Part shown: positions 25,601 to 37,745 of the stretch, in pieces
Layout of the letters: every line of letters starts with the position of its first letter
How positions within the stretch are numbered: position 1 is the stretch's first letter
Assembly: GCA_013365365.1 (NCBI GenBank)
Contig: JABVXU010000012.1
Coordinates: 62,001 to 126,000, forward strand
From: Cruorifilaria tuberocauda
Lineage: Eukaryota; Nematoda; Chromadorea; Rhabditida; Onchocercidae
Direction of reading: 5' to 3'
Length of the DNA stretch: 64,000 bases
Program-made: the position numbers and the translations under genes
The notes under the pieces: generated by a model
Seen by the model: only the letters and a program-made list of their open reading frames with translations
The model's database searches: none
What the model was told of the DNA's origin: nothing

Positions 25601-28600
25601 CTTATTATTATTAGCATTCTTACTAATTATTATTAATTTGATGAAAACTGAAACATAGTTTTACTTGAGGCTAAGCCAAATAGGCACCAACACTTCAAAC
25701 TGCAAACATTGCAAACCAAACAGGAAAACAGAGAAAAATTCCTACACTGACCACAAAAGAAACACGATAAATTGTTTTTCTATCATTTTAAAATATGGAT
25801 AAATCACTCATAATTTCCGAATATATCACGGTCTACTATCAAACGTCGGCAATATTCACTGCACGATGTTAGCGAAATCCGTGATTTAAATTATTTTCTC
25901 GCGCCACATGGAACCACATAAACTAGGAAAAACAGTTTAATGGATGAAATGGCGCATTACTTGTCCCGTAATAGGGACTGATCTTCCATCATTTAATCAG
26001 CAGCTAAACGTCTTGCCCCAACACCAAATCACAGAGCCCTAACCACTACTGTGTGATGCAAATTGTAGAATTTTGATTTTCGGGAGATTTAAATTCGCAT
26101 CTTAGCAAGGCTAAATCTCTTAAATCTGATCTGGAATACGTATTCACTGAGGGAAGACTTTTAAAAAGGAAAGGATACATCTTTACCTGTGATAAAGCAT
26201 AACTATTTGCATCGTTGCTGTAGGCACGTTTAAAAATTTCATGCAATTCTTCTTTAGTTTTTGGAGTTGTAATAGCTTCTTCATTCTTCGATGGCATACC
26301 AACGGTGATTTGCTTTTGACGTACTAAAAGATGAGTTACTGATTTGGATAATTCTTCCAGTAGACGTTTCAACAATCCAAATGATAGACGAATCAAAGCC
26401 CAATTACGACTTTCACAAGCCTGAAAACATCTTACAGCATTCGTAAAAGTGAAGCAATATAATTTCTTTAATAATAATACGGCTATTTGACAAATATATA
26501 TTAATTATTAAGCATGGCTATTAATCTTATTACACTATCTTAACAAACATTGCAAATGTTAAACCTTTAAATATATTTCTTCCATAAGTGCTCGAACGGT
26601 TGCACCTTTCATGTTATTTAATTCAGTATCGAAATCAGGTCCCCTAAAATATTAAAACAATAGCACTATAAAATTCTTCCACAACATAATCAATGCAGTG
26701 TCCACTGCAAAGCTTTGAACTACCTAAAAAACAACTCATTTTAATATAGTATATCGTTCTAAATAATGTCCTTAATCATTTGATTTTTTATGTGAATTGA
26801 ACGAAGTCACAACTTGCCTTCACTTCAATTTCAACTTTAATATGTAATTCGTCTGCAAATGCCGAATTTACTGTTACAAACAAGTAGAAAAAAAAAAACT
26901 TCCAAAGGACATTATCCTACCAAATGAAGGAGTAAGACTTTATGCCTTTAATGTGCAATAAATATTTTCCCAAATAATATTTCTGCAGAATATTACATAA
27001 TTAGCAAAATATGAAGTGTCGTAAAAATTCAGAAAAATTAATTAATGGATTAAATTAAACATACAAATTTAATAAACAGCTGAATGTATCAAAAGAACTT
27101 TTTGCCTTTATCATATTAATTTATTTATCAGTGATCTTCAAAAATTATCGGAGATTTGTATAATGACGATCTACAAATAAGTAAATATGATGGCGGAATT
27201 TCCATATTAAAAAATCCAATAATAGCTAGCAAATGGAGAAATTATGTTGTGAAATGAAAGTTATGATAAAGTACGTTGTATAGAAAAAGGGATTAAGATG
27301 ATATTATCTTCAAATCATTATTGTTAATCAATATAGAATATCATACCATCATTTGATAGTTTCTAACGCAACAGAACTCTATTTTATAGCTAATATTATC
27401 ACTATAATGATTTAGAACTCTTCCAGTATCCTTTTCTAATACCATATATCTAACATTTATGGATCAATTGATAAACCATGAAAAGACTACGCTAAAAACT
27501 AAAAAAAACTACTTTTCACTGCAATGAAAAATTGGAATTGGAACGTATAAAATATAAAATGTTTCGAAATATTATCCTTCCTAAAAATCACTGCATAAAA
27601 TTTCAAATATTAACTTACATCTTCATCCATAAATAATGAACAATTGATGCTTGTTCATCTAACACATTTGTTTCTGTTAACATATCAATCAAATCTGCAG
27701 TTGACATTTCGTTCATTTGCGCTGTATCCAATCTGAAACATCACTTAAAGTAGTTACATCCTACTGCATTATTTAGTAATACTGGATCCTGAACTGAATC
27801 CAGTAATTCACTACACGCTATGACGCAATTACACTACGCACATACAATTACAATTCCTTTGAATTCATTTAAATTCATCTGCGCACCTAGTCATCTGATA
27901 GACTAAAAAGAGAAAGTGAACAGCACTAACTTTTTCTCTGAATCACCGCTGGATGTACTTCTAAGAGATGCTGTAGATGACGTTCGCATCTTAAATAACA
28001 GGATATGAAAGATATTTTGGTTTAATCGATCATTATTTTAATATAAACTCGTATCTACACATGTATGGGCAATTATATATAATATTTTGCCTGTTTATTT
28101 CGCAAGAGAAAGAGCAAATTATGTTTTTAAACACTTCCTTTTTATTTGCTCTCACTTTTTGAAAAGTTTCAAAATTAGCATGATGGATGATATAGAATGG
28201 TCATGCATTATATTATGTTATAAGTTATGAAATATTAAACAGTTACAACAAATTGTAACTACCTAAAGTAAAAAAAAGTCAATAAATAAACATACCAAAC
28301 CATCTGCAGAACCACGTTTTTCAGGTGATAAAAAACGTTTCAAAGACACAACCGGAGATCTATTACTTGTTTGGATTAGATTTTTTTCTTCGTCTTTATC
28401 ATAAAGCAAATGCAATTTGATAAGATCTATAAAATAGTTCATGAAGCAAGCATTACAAAACAATAATAAAGCTTAGTACTATGTCATTGGTATTGGTTCG
28501 TCAACAAAATTATTGATCATAAATACAGATGAGCACTATGTCTATATATTAAAAACACAATCAAACGAAAGTTTTAAACGTCACTATGCCTGAGAAAAGT

Positions 28601-31600
28601 TTAAAACTATAAATTCTAATTTTTTCATTTTTTGATTACATTAATCAAAATTTGACGAAAAATTTGCCCTGGTCATCGCTATCAAGCATGATACTGCGAT
28701 GCCGCATTGAAGTTTTGTACACAATATTGTAGCGCTCAGCATTGCTTCTCATCGATGATTTTCGAGTCGTTTGTGACGGAAGAGCTAAAAATGCAACATT
28801 TTTCAACAACGAAGGAATACTCAATCTACTTTACTGTTAGTGACCAGAAATAGAATGTTTATCTCAACTGATTATTTCACAAGGACATTTATTGTCCTGT
28901 GCTCATTAAATGGGGAACGAGTTCCTTTAAACAATATTATTTGACAAAGAGGCGAATAATTTCCAATATATTTAAAATTGCTACACTTAACGAAAAAATT
29001 TATCAAAGCTGATCCAGTAAATTCACTGATTTCCTTCTTTTATTATATAGAAATAACAGTCATAAATTTCTTTTTTAATTTTCATAAATCCGTACTTAAT
29101 CCTGAATCATCAATACTCGAAGATGGTAGATTCCGAAAAATTGCTTCTTCTTTTGCCTCACGAAACAAATCTTCTGCATTATTCCCATAAAATTCCAACT
29201 TGCTAATAGCTGCAGTTCGGAAAAAATCCGATATATTTTTCATGACTACCCTGAAACAAAAGAGGGAATGGAAATAACACAAATGGATCTTTCTTTTACA
29301 CAGTTTATCGCAAGCACATATTTATCTCCAACTTAGAAAATAACCTCATATACTTTTGACATCGATTACCAATCCCTAAATTCGTCTAATCCTAAAGCGC
29401 TGTTTACACGCTATTAATGTCTTGAAGTAGGATTTCAGAAAATCAAATCGTACTTAAACTCATAACGCAAGAAGGGATGAAAGGAGAGATTATTATTACC
29501 AACATCGAATAAGATAGATGTTATATTACCAATCGTTCCGACTTGTAGTATTCAAGTGTCACTGTTAAAATTTTAAACCTGTAAAAATCCAAAGTCTAAT
29601 CTAGGCAATAATTTCAATATTATTTCCATACCTTTCTTAACAATTTTCGTTGCTATTAATTTAAATAATACATAGAAACTTTCGATCTTTCACCTTATTT
29701 ATCAATGGGTATAAAAACAATATAAACATACCGTGCGCCACCTATATAACCCGTTGCAATTTTTTTGATTGTTCCTATAACTGATGCTTTCATATGAATA
29801 TCAGTAAAAGAACTATCACTTGGTGTCATATCCTGAAAGATTACATTATCTTGATATTTTTGCATTAAAAATCGACTGGTAAAAGTTATCTCATTAGCTT
29901 TCAAACATTAATTCGTGCTAAAACCTCAAACTGTGATAATGTGAAAATCCCGTATTAGAGCAATGTATCGCATTTTAACAATTTTTTAATATGATAATTA
30001 TAATCTTTCTTCTCCGCCTCTCTTTTCTCTAGTTTTTATCTCTTCCTTTCTGGCTCAACACAGGGTGTCAAACAATAAAGCATTAAAATCATTTAATCGA
30101 AATACTAAATTAAGATGCCCTTGACAGTCAAACTGAATGAATTCTAGAGCAATATGATAAGCCGTAAACTTACTGCTTCAAGCATATTCTTTGCAACAAT
30201 TAGTACTATTAGTGGTCGACCAGACACTGACGTGTTATTCCAACTACTATATATATATTGAAGCTCAGAACTCCACTCATTCATCAAAATTCGAATATCA
30301 TACATCAAATATGAACGTTTTCGATCCATAAACTTAAAAAGAAAGAACAATATACTTGCTTGTATTATTTTGTACTTGTGTTCTCTACATCATTATACAG
30401 AAATCAGATTCATGAATAATAATTAAGAAATACGGAAATAATAGACATAGGGATAAACAAATATCTTTGTAAATTGGACCTGAGGTGTGAAAATTACGAA
30501 TTTTTGTCCTAGCTGATAGAGTTTACTAGTGCTAAGAACACCGATTTCGCGATCCAAGGGGCGACCGCTGAGTCCCAATTTTCTAGATTCTCCTAACCTG
30601 AAAGACAACAAATGGCAAAAAAACTTGATAATACGTTATTACAAACAAAATATGATAAAATTTATTTTCAGTAAAACTTGAACCGAGGATTATTTAAAAT
30701 TGCTTGAAACTACTTTAAAATGTCTTTCTTTTGTTCACTTATATCTTGAAAACTAATCTACAACATCTAAATCTCATATTGTTTCGGAATACTCTGTATT
30801 ATTTAACACTTCAAAAACAGAAAAACCCTTCCAATTTAAAAAAATGAGGAAAAAATTTTAATCTTCTTATAATATAATATTAAGTGAAAAGATCAACAAG
30901 ATGCAAACCTTGATAGAATTCGAGCAAACATCGACGTAGGTTGAATGCAAAATACTTCATCAATTTCACTAATATTCTGCACCTGGATGCCTTGTGCCAG
31001 CAATTCTTGCTGTACTTCATATGTCTCCGCCAATATTGTCACTTTAAAATTTGAAATTAAATGTTTTAATTAATATATGATAGAATGTCCAAATTAATCA
31101 GGGAAGATATATATTGAGAAAAATGTCAAATTAATGCTTTAATATCAAGTACCTATGTAATTTAATGATTCATACATACCTTGAACTTCGCAGGGGGGAT
31201 GTTTTTCATATGCTGATAACCGCCTTCTTAATGGATCCAGTTCAGCTGGTGTTAAGAAACCATCATGCAGTAAACAACATATGATATACAATGCTTGTGC
31301 CCATAAAAATGGTCTAAATAACTTATTTATTAATTTCAAATTACTTAATATTTCAATATTGCTTCAACCAATATAAATTGGAATATAAAGTCAATAACAT
31401 CTTGATAATAACAGAAATTCAATGAATCCATCAGTTTCTCTAAATAAAGTGTTAATCACAAATAAAAACGAAATTAAAAAAAATTAAGTGAATGGGGAGC
31501 ATTGAGAAATCATGAAATTCTGCAATTTTTAACTCACATTGCTCCATACGCTTCTCTGTCTTGGCTACCATGTTGTTGCTTCTCTTCGGCTACCTTATCA

Positions 31601-34600
31601 AATGGTACTTTATAAAGTTCGGGTACTAATCGTAAACCATTTTTGTTTAAAACGATCTAAAATTTTTTCCTGAATAAAAAACAAAAATACAGAAAAACAG
31701 GACTGCCTATAACTTCTTCACCAAAGATATACATAAACGTATTTTTGCAAGGTTCTGTTTGCTTTCCCTTTCAGAACAATTAATGCAAAAAGCAACAGAT
31801 GTACATTAAATAAAATTTAATTTTCGAAAGGTAGAAATAAGAGCTGTGTAACCAAACCGAAATTTCTAACTACCAAAATATATTATCCGAAATACTTCCC
31901 AAGATGATCTTTGTAAATATGGTTATGATTAATCTAAAGATGTGGCAAATTTTCAAAGTGAATAACGCTGCACTTTTTTTGCTTTTTCCTTTAGCATCAT
32001 CACCTGATGAAATGAAACAAACCTAATTAAATTTATGAATTGGAAAAAAATAGTTTCATACATTTTCCATAATTCTCCAATAATGTTCAACCATAACATC
32101 GTCACGGGAAAACACAGCATCCAGCATAAGAAAACAAATAGATAACGGCCACTCACATTCTACATCTTCAAATTGTTGCAATTCGAAATTATTGTAATAC
32201 AAACGATTTGGATCCTGAAAATTTAAAGAAAGCGTAATTTTAAGATAGAGAAAAAAAATAAATGAAATTTTGAAATTACCTTCAGAAATTCGTTAATTAA
32301 TATATTTTTATTTTAGTTAACGACAAATAATATATTTTTAGTCAACTAATTTACCTCCAATGGTGTTTTGTAACCGTCACGCAGAAAACGTCGACAACCG
32401 TAACGACCAAGAAGCGTATTAATGATTGTTTGACGTGTAAGCTGAATCAAACTATGTTCTTCTACCGCAAATGCTGGATATGAAATAATACTAAGAAGAG
32501 CCAAATCAGTTTCCTGAAATCAGCAAAAGATGAACAGATGCAAACGGAGAAGCAAATAAATGAGTTTTACAAGAAGAATGGAAGAATATACCTTAGAAAA
32601 AGATTCACGGGGTAACATTGATGTCAACATAGCTGAACACTGTTGAATTTGATCCGGTAATACATGAATGACAGAACCTAAAAAATAATAGAAGTTTTCG
32701 TTAAGAAGTTACACAATATGTCTTTTTTCAAAAAGAAAGATGGATTAATTTTATAGTGATAAATCTGGATATGGAAACTCGAATAATGTATAACTTATAA
32801 TACAAAGCATTACAGCGCCAATATGAAAAAGCTTAAAACTGTTGAAGGTTTTTCTTTTCATCTTTCAAGTCAAAAACCTTTTGAGCCATCCCCAAATAAA
32901 TCGCCAACATCATTGAGAGCCTGAAGTGCCGCTTTTACCATACCAACACTACTAGAATTCAATTCCCGAATTCCTTGATTAGTTTTATCACCTCGCTCCC
33001 AAACACCATAATCCTCAAATTTATTCATAATGAGACAACTCAAAAATCTATAAAAGAAACAAAAACTGGCCATCAAATCTTCCTTGCTCCTGATAACTTA
33101 TCTTGGTTCAGAAAACTAGTAAAATTAAAACTTCCTCATAATGCAATCCGAAATTTCGAAACAATCTCTAATAAATTGATGTTTACTTAACTAATTTATA
33201 CCTAATTCAGCATAATCTTCAAATGAAAAAGTTATATAATGAATGAAAGGTATTCCACAAGTTCTAAAATAAAGTCATTGATTAAGCACATCAGTAAAAA
33301 TAAAATAAAAGAGGAATATTTACCGGTGTTCGATAACCCGCTTCGACGTAATACACCAAATTTTGTACAAAAGCAACTTCATCAAAATTCCGAACTATCT
33401 GTAATCCTAAAATCTCTGATATTATGCTTTTTTATTTATTTAGCTTGATAGTTCGACAATAAGAGACAACAATGAACTGAAAAAATCAACTGCAAAATCA
33501 TAATAACAGCATTTTTTCATTTTATTACGTTAAAATATAGCATAAAAATCAACATAGAACCGTTAAAGACCTTTACTTTACCGCTCAAGCGTTGCCCAAC
33601 ATTTACGAACCACTGATACTGCAAAAAATTTTATACAAATTCATTTTCAGTTTTTAAGATTAAATTTACCTGATGCTGTTAATTGGGCTAATGTTAGTAA
33701 AAATAAAGATATAGCATCAATCTGTAAATGTCCCCATTCGTAATCACCAACAACGGTATTCTTTGTTTGTGCTGAATATTTAGCATGGATGGCATCATTT
33801 TTTCGCTGATATAACTTGAATTGTTCAACTTTGTGCGATTGACGCATCATACATTCCAATAATGACTGCATAGTTTTTACACTAAAATGATTAAATAACA
33901 ATGAAAAACAAACTGATGGATTTAAATACGTACGGCTTACACACTTACATGATAACACGGAAATAGAACTGCTACAATGTTACAATGTTACTATCACCAT
34001 TTCCTACTTTATCGGATCGATGATTTCAATAAAATGTTATTGATATTTCAAGAAATTTAATGAATAATATTACAATTAGGATTATTTTCGATTCAATGTC
34101 CATGTAGTTAGCAAACAAAAAACTAAACTAATAATCTAATGAATGACTTTTCATTATTGCCTACACCATTAGTTTAGTAAAAAACTTCACCAGGTTAATC
34201 CCAATTCGTTTGCTTTAGCAAGATCTTCGTCTATATGGGCACTTTTCTGATATGCTCGATACATTGCCCAAATTGCATGTGTTGCATATAAATTATCACG
34301 CACCCAAGCATGATCAGGAGAATCCTAAAAAATGAATAGAATACTAATAAATGGAAAAGATGAAAAACAAGGCTATTAGATCATTGTTTTAGTTAGGCGG
34401 AACTCGTTAGATTCTAGATAATAACAGAATTATCTTAAAATCAGGCAAATATTAAGGAAAGAACTTCGAATATCATTAACATTTACGTATTCGATTCAAA
34501 ACTATTTAGGACATGAACCGCAAGATTACTTTTTAGATTCTCTGCTCGAATATAACAAACAATACATTCCATTTTAATAGTGAATTAATTTGAAGGACAA

Positions 34601-35030
34601 AAGGTGGATGAATTTTAATCAGTATTAGTTAGATGTAAAATAATTATTTAATTTAAGATATAACCAACCTAAAGTATTTTTATATAATATTTCAGGCATA
34701 AACAATCACTTCATATGACAAAGAGTGAGAAATATACAACATAAATTAACTAGACCTTATTTATTGTCAAATAATCAGCAAACAACTTGAAGCATATTTT
34801 GATGTTTCAAATTGTTTCCTAATTGTTGCTCAGTTATTTAGAAACAACTTGTCATCCTTTTCATCCTCGTTATGAATTAACCAAAGTTGAAATTAAATTT
34901 AAGTTTATACCTCTATATTATTGGTGAATAAGCCAGTAATAGGATTTTGATATTTTAGAATGGTCTGTTCCACAAGATGCATCAAACAATCTAGACGTAC
35001 ACCGGAATCATTTCTCGAACGCGAACGCAT
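22670..35030 (-). CDS. kpb-1: Phosphorylase b kinase regulatory subunit alpha
   Basis: Regulatory alpha subunit of the alpha-beta-gamma-calmodulin complex that activates glycogen phosphorylase in the cytosol. Exons, read from the high end: 34911-35030, 34191-34324, 33670-33881, 33324-33406, 32878-33013, 32592-32677, 32355-32513, 32062-32214, 31538-31656, 31180-31313, 30909-31041, 30480-30597, 30174-30332, 29732-29832, 29096-29250, 28668-28784, 28296-28426, 27931-27989, 27619-27732, 26565-26643, 26187-26420, 25132-25221, 24515-24727, 24217-24375, 23944-24024, 23615-23668, 23225-23386, 22670-22828; 1217 aa, close to mammalian alpha (about 1220-1235). The start [14 protein letters not shown] matches alpha, not beta. 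The GH15-like N-terminal domain holds [28 protein letters not shown] and [17 protein letters not shown]-terminal marks are [31 protein letters not shown] and [19 protein letters not shown]. It ends DIFVL, without the CaaX box of mammalian alpha. Exon 28668-28784 requires a GC donor. Confidence 0.95.
25401..25640. repeat. Low-complexity TTA/TTAT-rich tract
   Basis: About 240 bases of degenerate ATT/TTA and TTAT units, ending in several perfect ATT triplets near 25575-25600. It lies in the intron between exons 25132-25221 and 26187-26420 of the phosphorylase kinase gene. Likely a decayed microsatellite. Confidence 0.85.
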
Positions 35031-36548
35031 CCCACTAATCTATTGATGCCAAAAATTACAGCGAGCGATAGGATTTTTTCAAAAATCTGAAAATTTTTAA
35101 TTTTTTAACTCTTTATCCACTCGACAAAAATTCGCAATTTCATTTTGAACTGTCTAAACCTTTAGACATGATTAAAATCACAAATATGCAAGTTATAATT
35201 CAAATATCTGAAGCAAAGAAAGTGAGTAACGCATGAATGTACGTGCAAGTAACCATACACAAATGTTACCTATACAAGCATTTATAAGAGATCTCAGCGA
35301 TTATTTCGAAATAACGTGATAAATGAGATAAGCAGTGTACAAATACCATAAAATCGTAAACTTGCATTACAGGCTTAATTATGGAAAGATAAACGATTTC
35401 CATGAAATCAAAGGAAATATGACTTGTAAAATAAAACATTTTTCCGGAAGTTGGAAAATGATGAAATCTGAGGTCTCTTTGAAGATACAAAGAATATCCG
35501 ACAACTAAATCTGAGATCATCAAATACCACCGAACATGACCTGGCCCATGCCCGAGTTGCGAAAGAGCTTGCTAATAATTGTTTGCAGCATAAGTTGATT
35601 GTGTCGCAAGCTCGACGATTACGGCTTGATCTTGTATGAAGTAATGAAGAAAATAACTGTAAAATATGAAACAAAGTGTATGATGAGAATAATTCTTTAA
35701 TATTCCATGAATCCATGATTAAAACTACCATCCAGACGGATTAAGTCGAATCCTTAGTATCTTCATATTATTCGGGACCTCAATACATCAGGATATGTAA
35801 TTAGATTACACCATCATTGCATGTTTTAAGGTTCGCAGCAATTAGTACATTGTTCCATATATCTCTTTGGTCTCTTTATTACTGTTCCAGGATTATTATC
35901 CATATTTAGGCTTCATCAAATTATCACTTATCATTTCGAGTTTTAGTTTGCATGGTGCTAAAAACAGTTTCAGCTTTCGATAGCATACCGCTGCAAAGTA
36001 GCGCCATAAAATTATTTTTATCAAACCTGACTTAATCTTGGCTTTTCTTTTCTTTTATAATGTTAATAATAATACAAATTGGACCGAAATGTAGTTAAAA
36101 GAATAAACTTCGAACAATAAGACACATTTGATACAAGGAAATTTAATTTTCAATACTCCAAAGATTATTGAAATTTAAGAAATTTGCAATTGAAGAGAGG
36201 AAGAGAATGGTGTTGCTCAAAAATTCAAACAATTTGATAATTTTGGGAGCGTAAGCAAGGTTCTGATTTTATTCAATGCTTACTAGAATTGATTCTATTT
36301 GGTGTGGAGTAAAAATTCAAATCTGTTCAACATTTAACTTTTTTTTCGCATATCCTTATACCATATAAATTAATTTAAAGTTTAAGTAATTAAATATTTA
36401 TATCATTTTATTTCAGATGAGTCCAAATCTGATTCACGTTGATTAGATTTGAATATTGAAAATGCACAAACCAAATTAATTCTATTGATCAGACAATAAC
36501 ATGTATCATGTAATCATAAAACAATGGATGATATGAATAATTTAATCA
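35031..36548. other. Intergenic region with one exon-like island
   Basis: Lies between the ML-domain gene stop and the start of the phosphorylase kinase gene (both minus strand). Expected to hold the kinase promoter/leader and ML 3' UTR. The segment 35473-35633 looks like a plus-strand exon and is described in the findings. The rest is AT-rich with nothing recognised. Confidence 0.45.
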
Positions 36549-37729
36549 TTAAGAATTATCGTTCCGAGTTCTTATTGTGGACCAAAGATCAATGCATGAA
36601 TGTAATTTCTTATTCTGGCTAATAATCTCAAGTTGTATTCTGTACGGTATATTATTTGGAAGTTTTCTGACAAAGAATTGAATTGCACTCAAATCGAATG
36701 TTACAGGTAATTGCTGCTTCCCGGGCTTTATTGGACATACAATGCTTTTATTGCATCGTATCAAATTATCACTGAAAATAGAAATGAAATAAGAAATGGA
36801 ATTGAAATATGAAACTAAGCGCTAATAACCTTTTCAAACTTCCTTTCTCTCGTATGTTAACATGAATATTAGCTAATGAAGCAATTCTTTAAAAAAATCG
36901 AAACTGGACTTTTTTACTTAAGAAACAAAACTTTTCTCTACATTTCGCTCGTTTTTTCCAGGATTTAGTTGAAATTCAAGTTTGATAAAAATAAAATGAT
37001 AATTATTGAAAAACTTGATAATTTTAAGATATGCACATGCATTTCTAAAAGTTAATGTTATTACTATCTGATAACGATAAGAACAGGTGACAGCTTACAG
37101 CATTCCAAAAGTTGGAATTCGATGCCATGAGCAACCAAACCATCCACCCCATTTGTACAATGTGATTGTTGATTCCAAATTATCGTATTCTTCACCGTTA
37201 TTTGTTATATTAGCTAATATAATGAATGGCTTTATAGCAACAATCGGATATACCTCATCGTCTGCAATAAATTTTTTCCCTGCTAAGCTGAATTTTGCAG
37301 ATTTAGCGAGGAATTTCGAGAGAGATAAAATGAGGAAGTCGTTTGCTTCTTCTTCAACTATTTCAAATTATTCTATGATTGGATTTATCTTTCAAGTAAA
37401 AGGTAATTGATTAATGAATGTGTAAATGTTCGTTATCACAAAATGATATCGTATAGGCCAGGCGGAAATTCACATTCGTAAGAATTCAACTATCAGTCAT
37501 ACGGCGAAATGAATAAAGCGTTGGGAGAATTACTAAAGAAAAAAAAATTAGATTCTAAGTTATTAAAAAACAGACGGTTTTCATCCAAAAGCGTTATATT
37601 GTGATATACGATGGGTCCACCTGAGCAGGGAGTCCAAACGAAGTTGGATTCAGTACCGTTCGGTGCTTTACAAGTTACTGCACACAAACATGTATTAGCT
37701 GCTGCAAACAATGCTATCAGAAATAACAT
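36549..37729 (-). CDS. Small secreted ML-domain (MD-2-related lipid-recognition) protein
   Basis: Three exons: 37576-37729, 37099-37261 and 36549-36771; 540 nt, 179 aa. The N-terminus MLFLIALFAAANTCLC is a clear signal peptide. The mature chain has paired cysteines in VTCKAP, TPCSGG, GCSWHR, IRCNKSIVCPIK and SCIDLW, and possible N-glycosylation sites (NGTE, NITL, NITN). The VCPIKPGKQQLPVTFDLS block followed by PYRIQLEII is typical of ML/NPC2/GM2-activator-like beta-sandwich proteins that bind single lipids; worms have many. The first ATG after a TTTCAG acceptor at 37740-37745 was chosen; this acceptor, 10 bases upstream, is probably the spliced-leader site. The first donor (GTCTGT) is weak, but it is the one that gives the matching phase. 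The bound ligand cannot be told from sequence. Confidence 0.85.
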
Positions 37730-37739
37730 TCTAAACAAT

Positions 37740-37745
37740 CTGAAA
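37740..37745 (-). promoter_or_regulatory. Probable spliced-leader acceptor of the ML-domain gene
   Basis: Reading on the minus strand, TTTCAG ends 10 bases before the ATG at 37729. The frame upstream of this ATG is not joined to any preceding exon I can identify. In nematodes a lone TTTCAG this close to a start codon usually receives a spliced leader; an ordinary 5' UTR intron is the alternative. Confidence 0.5.

Noticed and set aside
31953..32061. Minus-strand continuation of exon 32062-32214 (reading [10 protein letters not shown])
   Set aside because: The conserved sequence resumes in exon 31538-31656 after the GTATGA donor; this stretch is intronic.
33582..33619. Exon-like minus-strand piece with a TTTTTTGCAG acceptor and GTAAAG donor, coding about 12 residues
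   Set aside because: Its outgoing phase (2) does not fit exon 33324-33406, which itself continues the conserved alpha-subunit sequence perfectly from exon 33670-33881.
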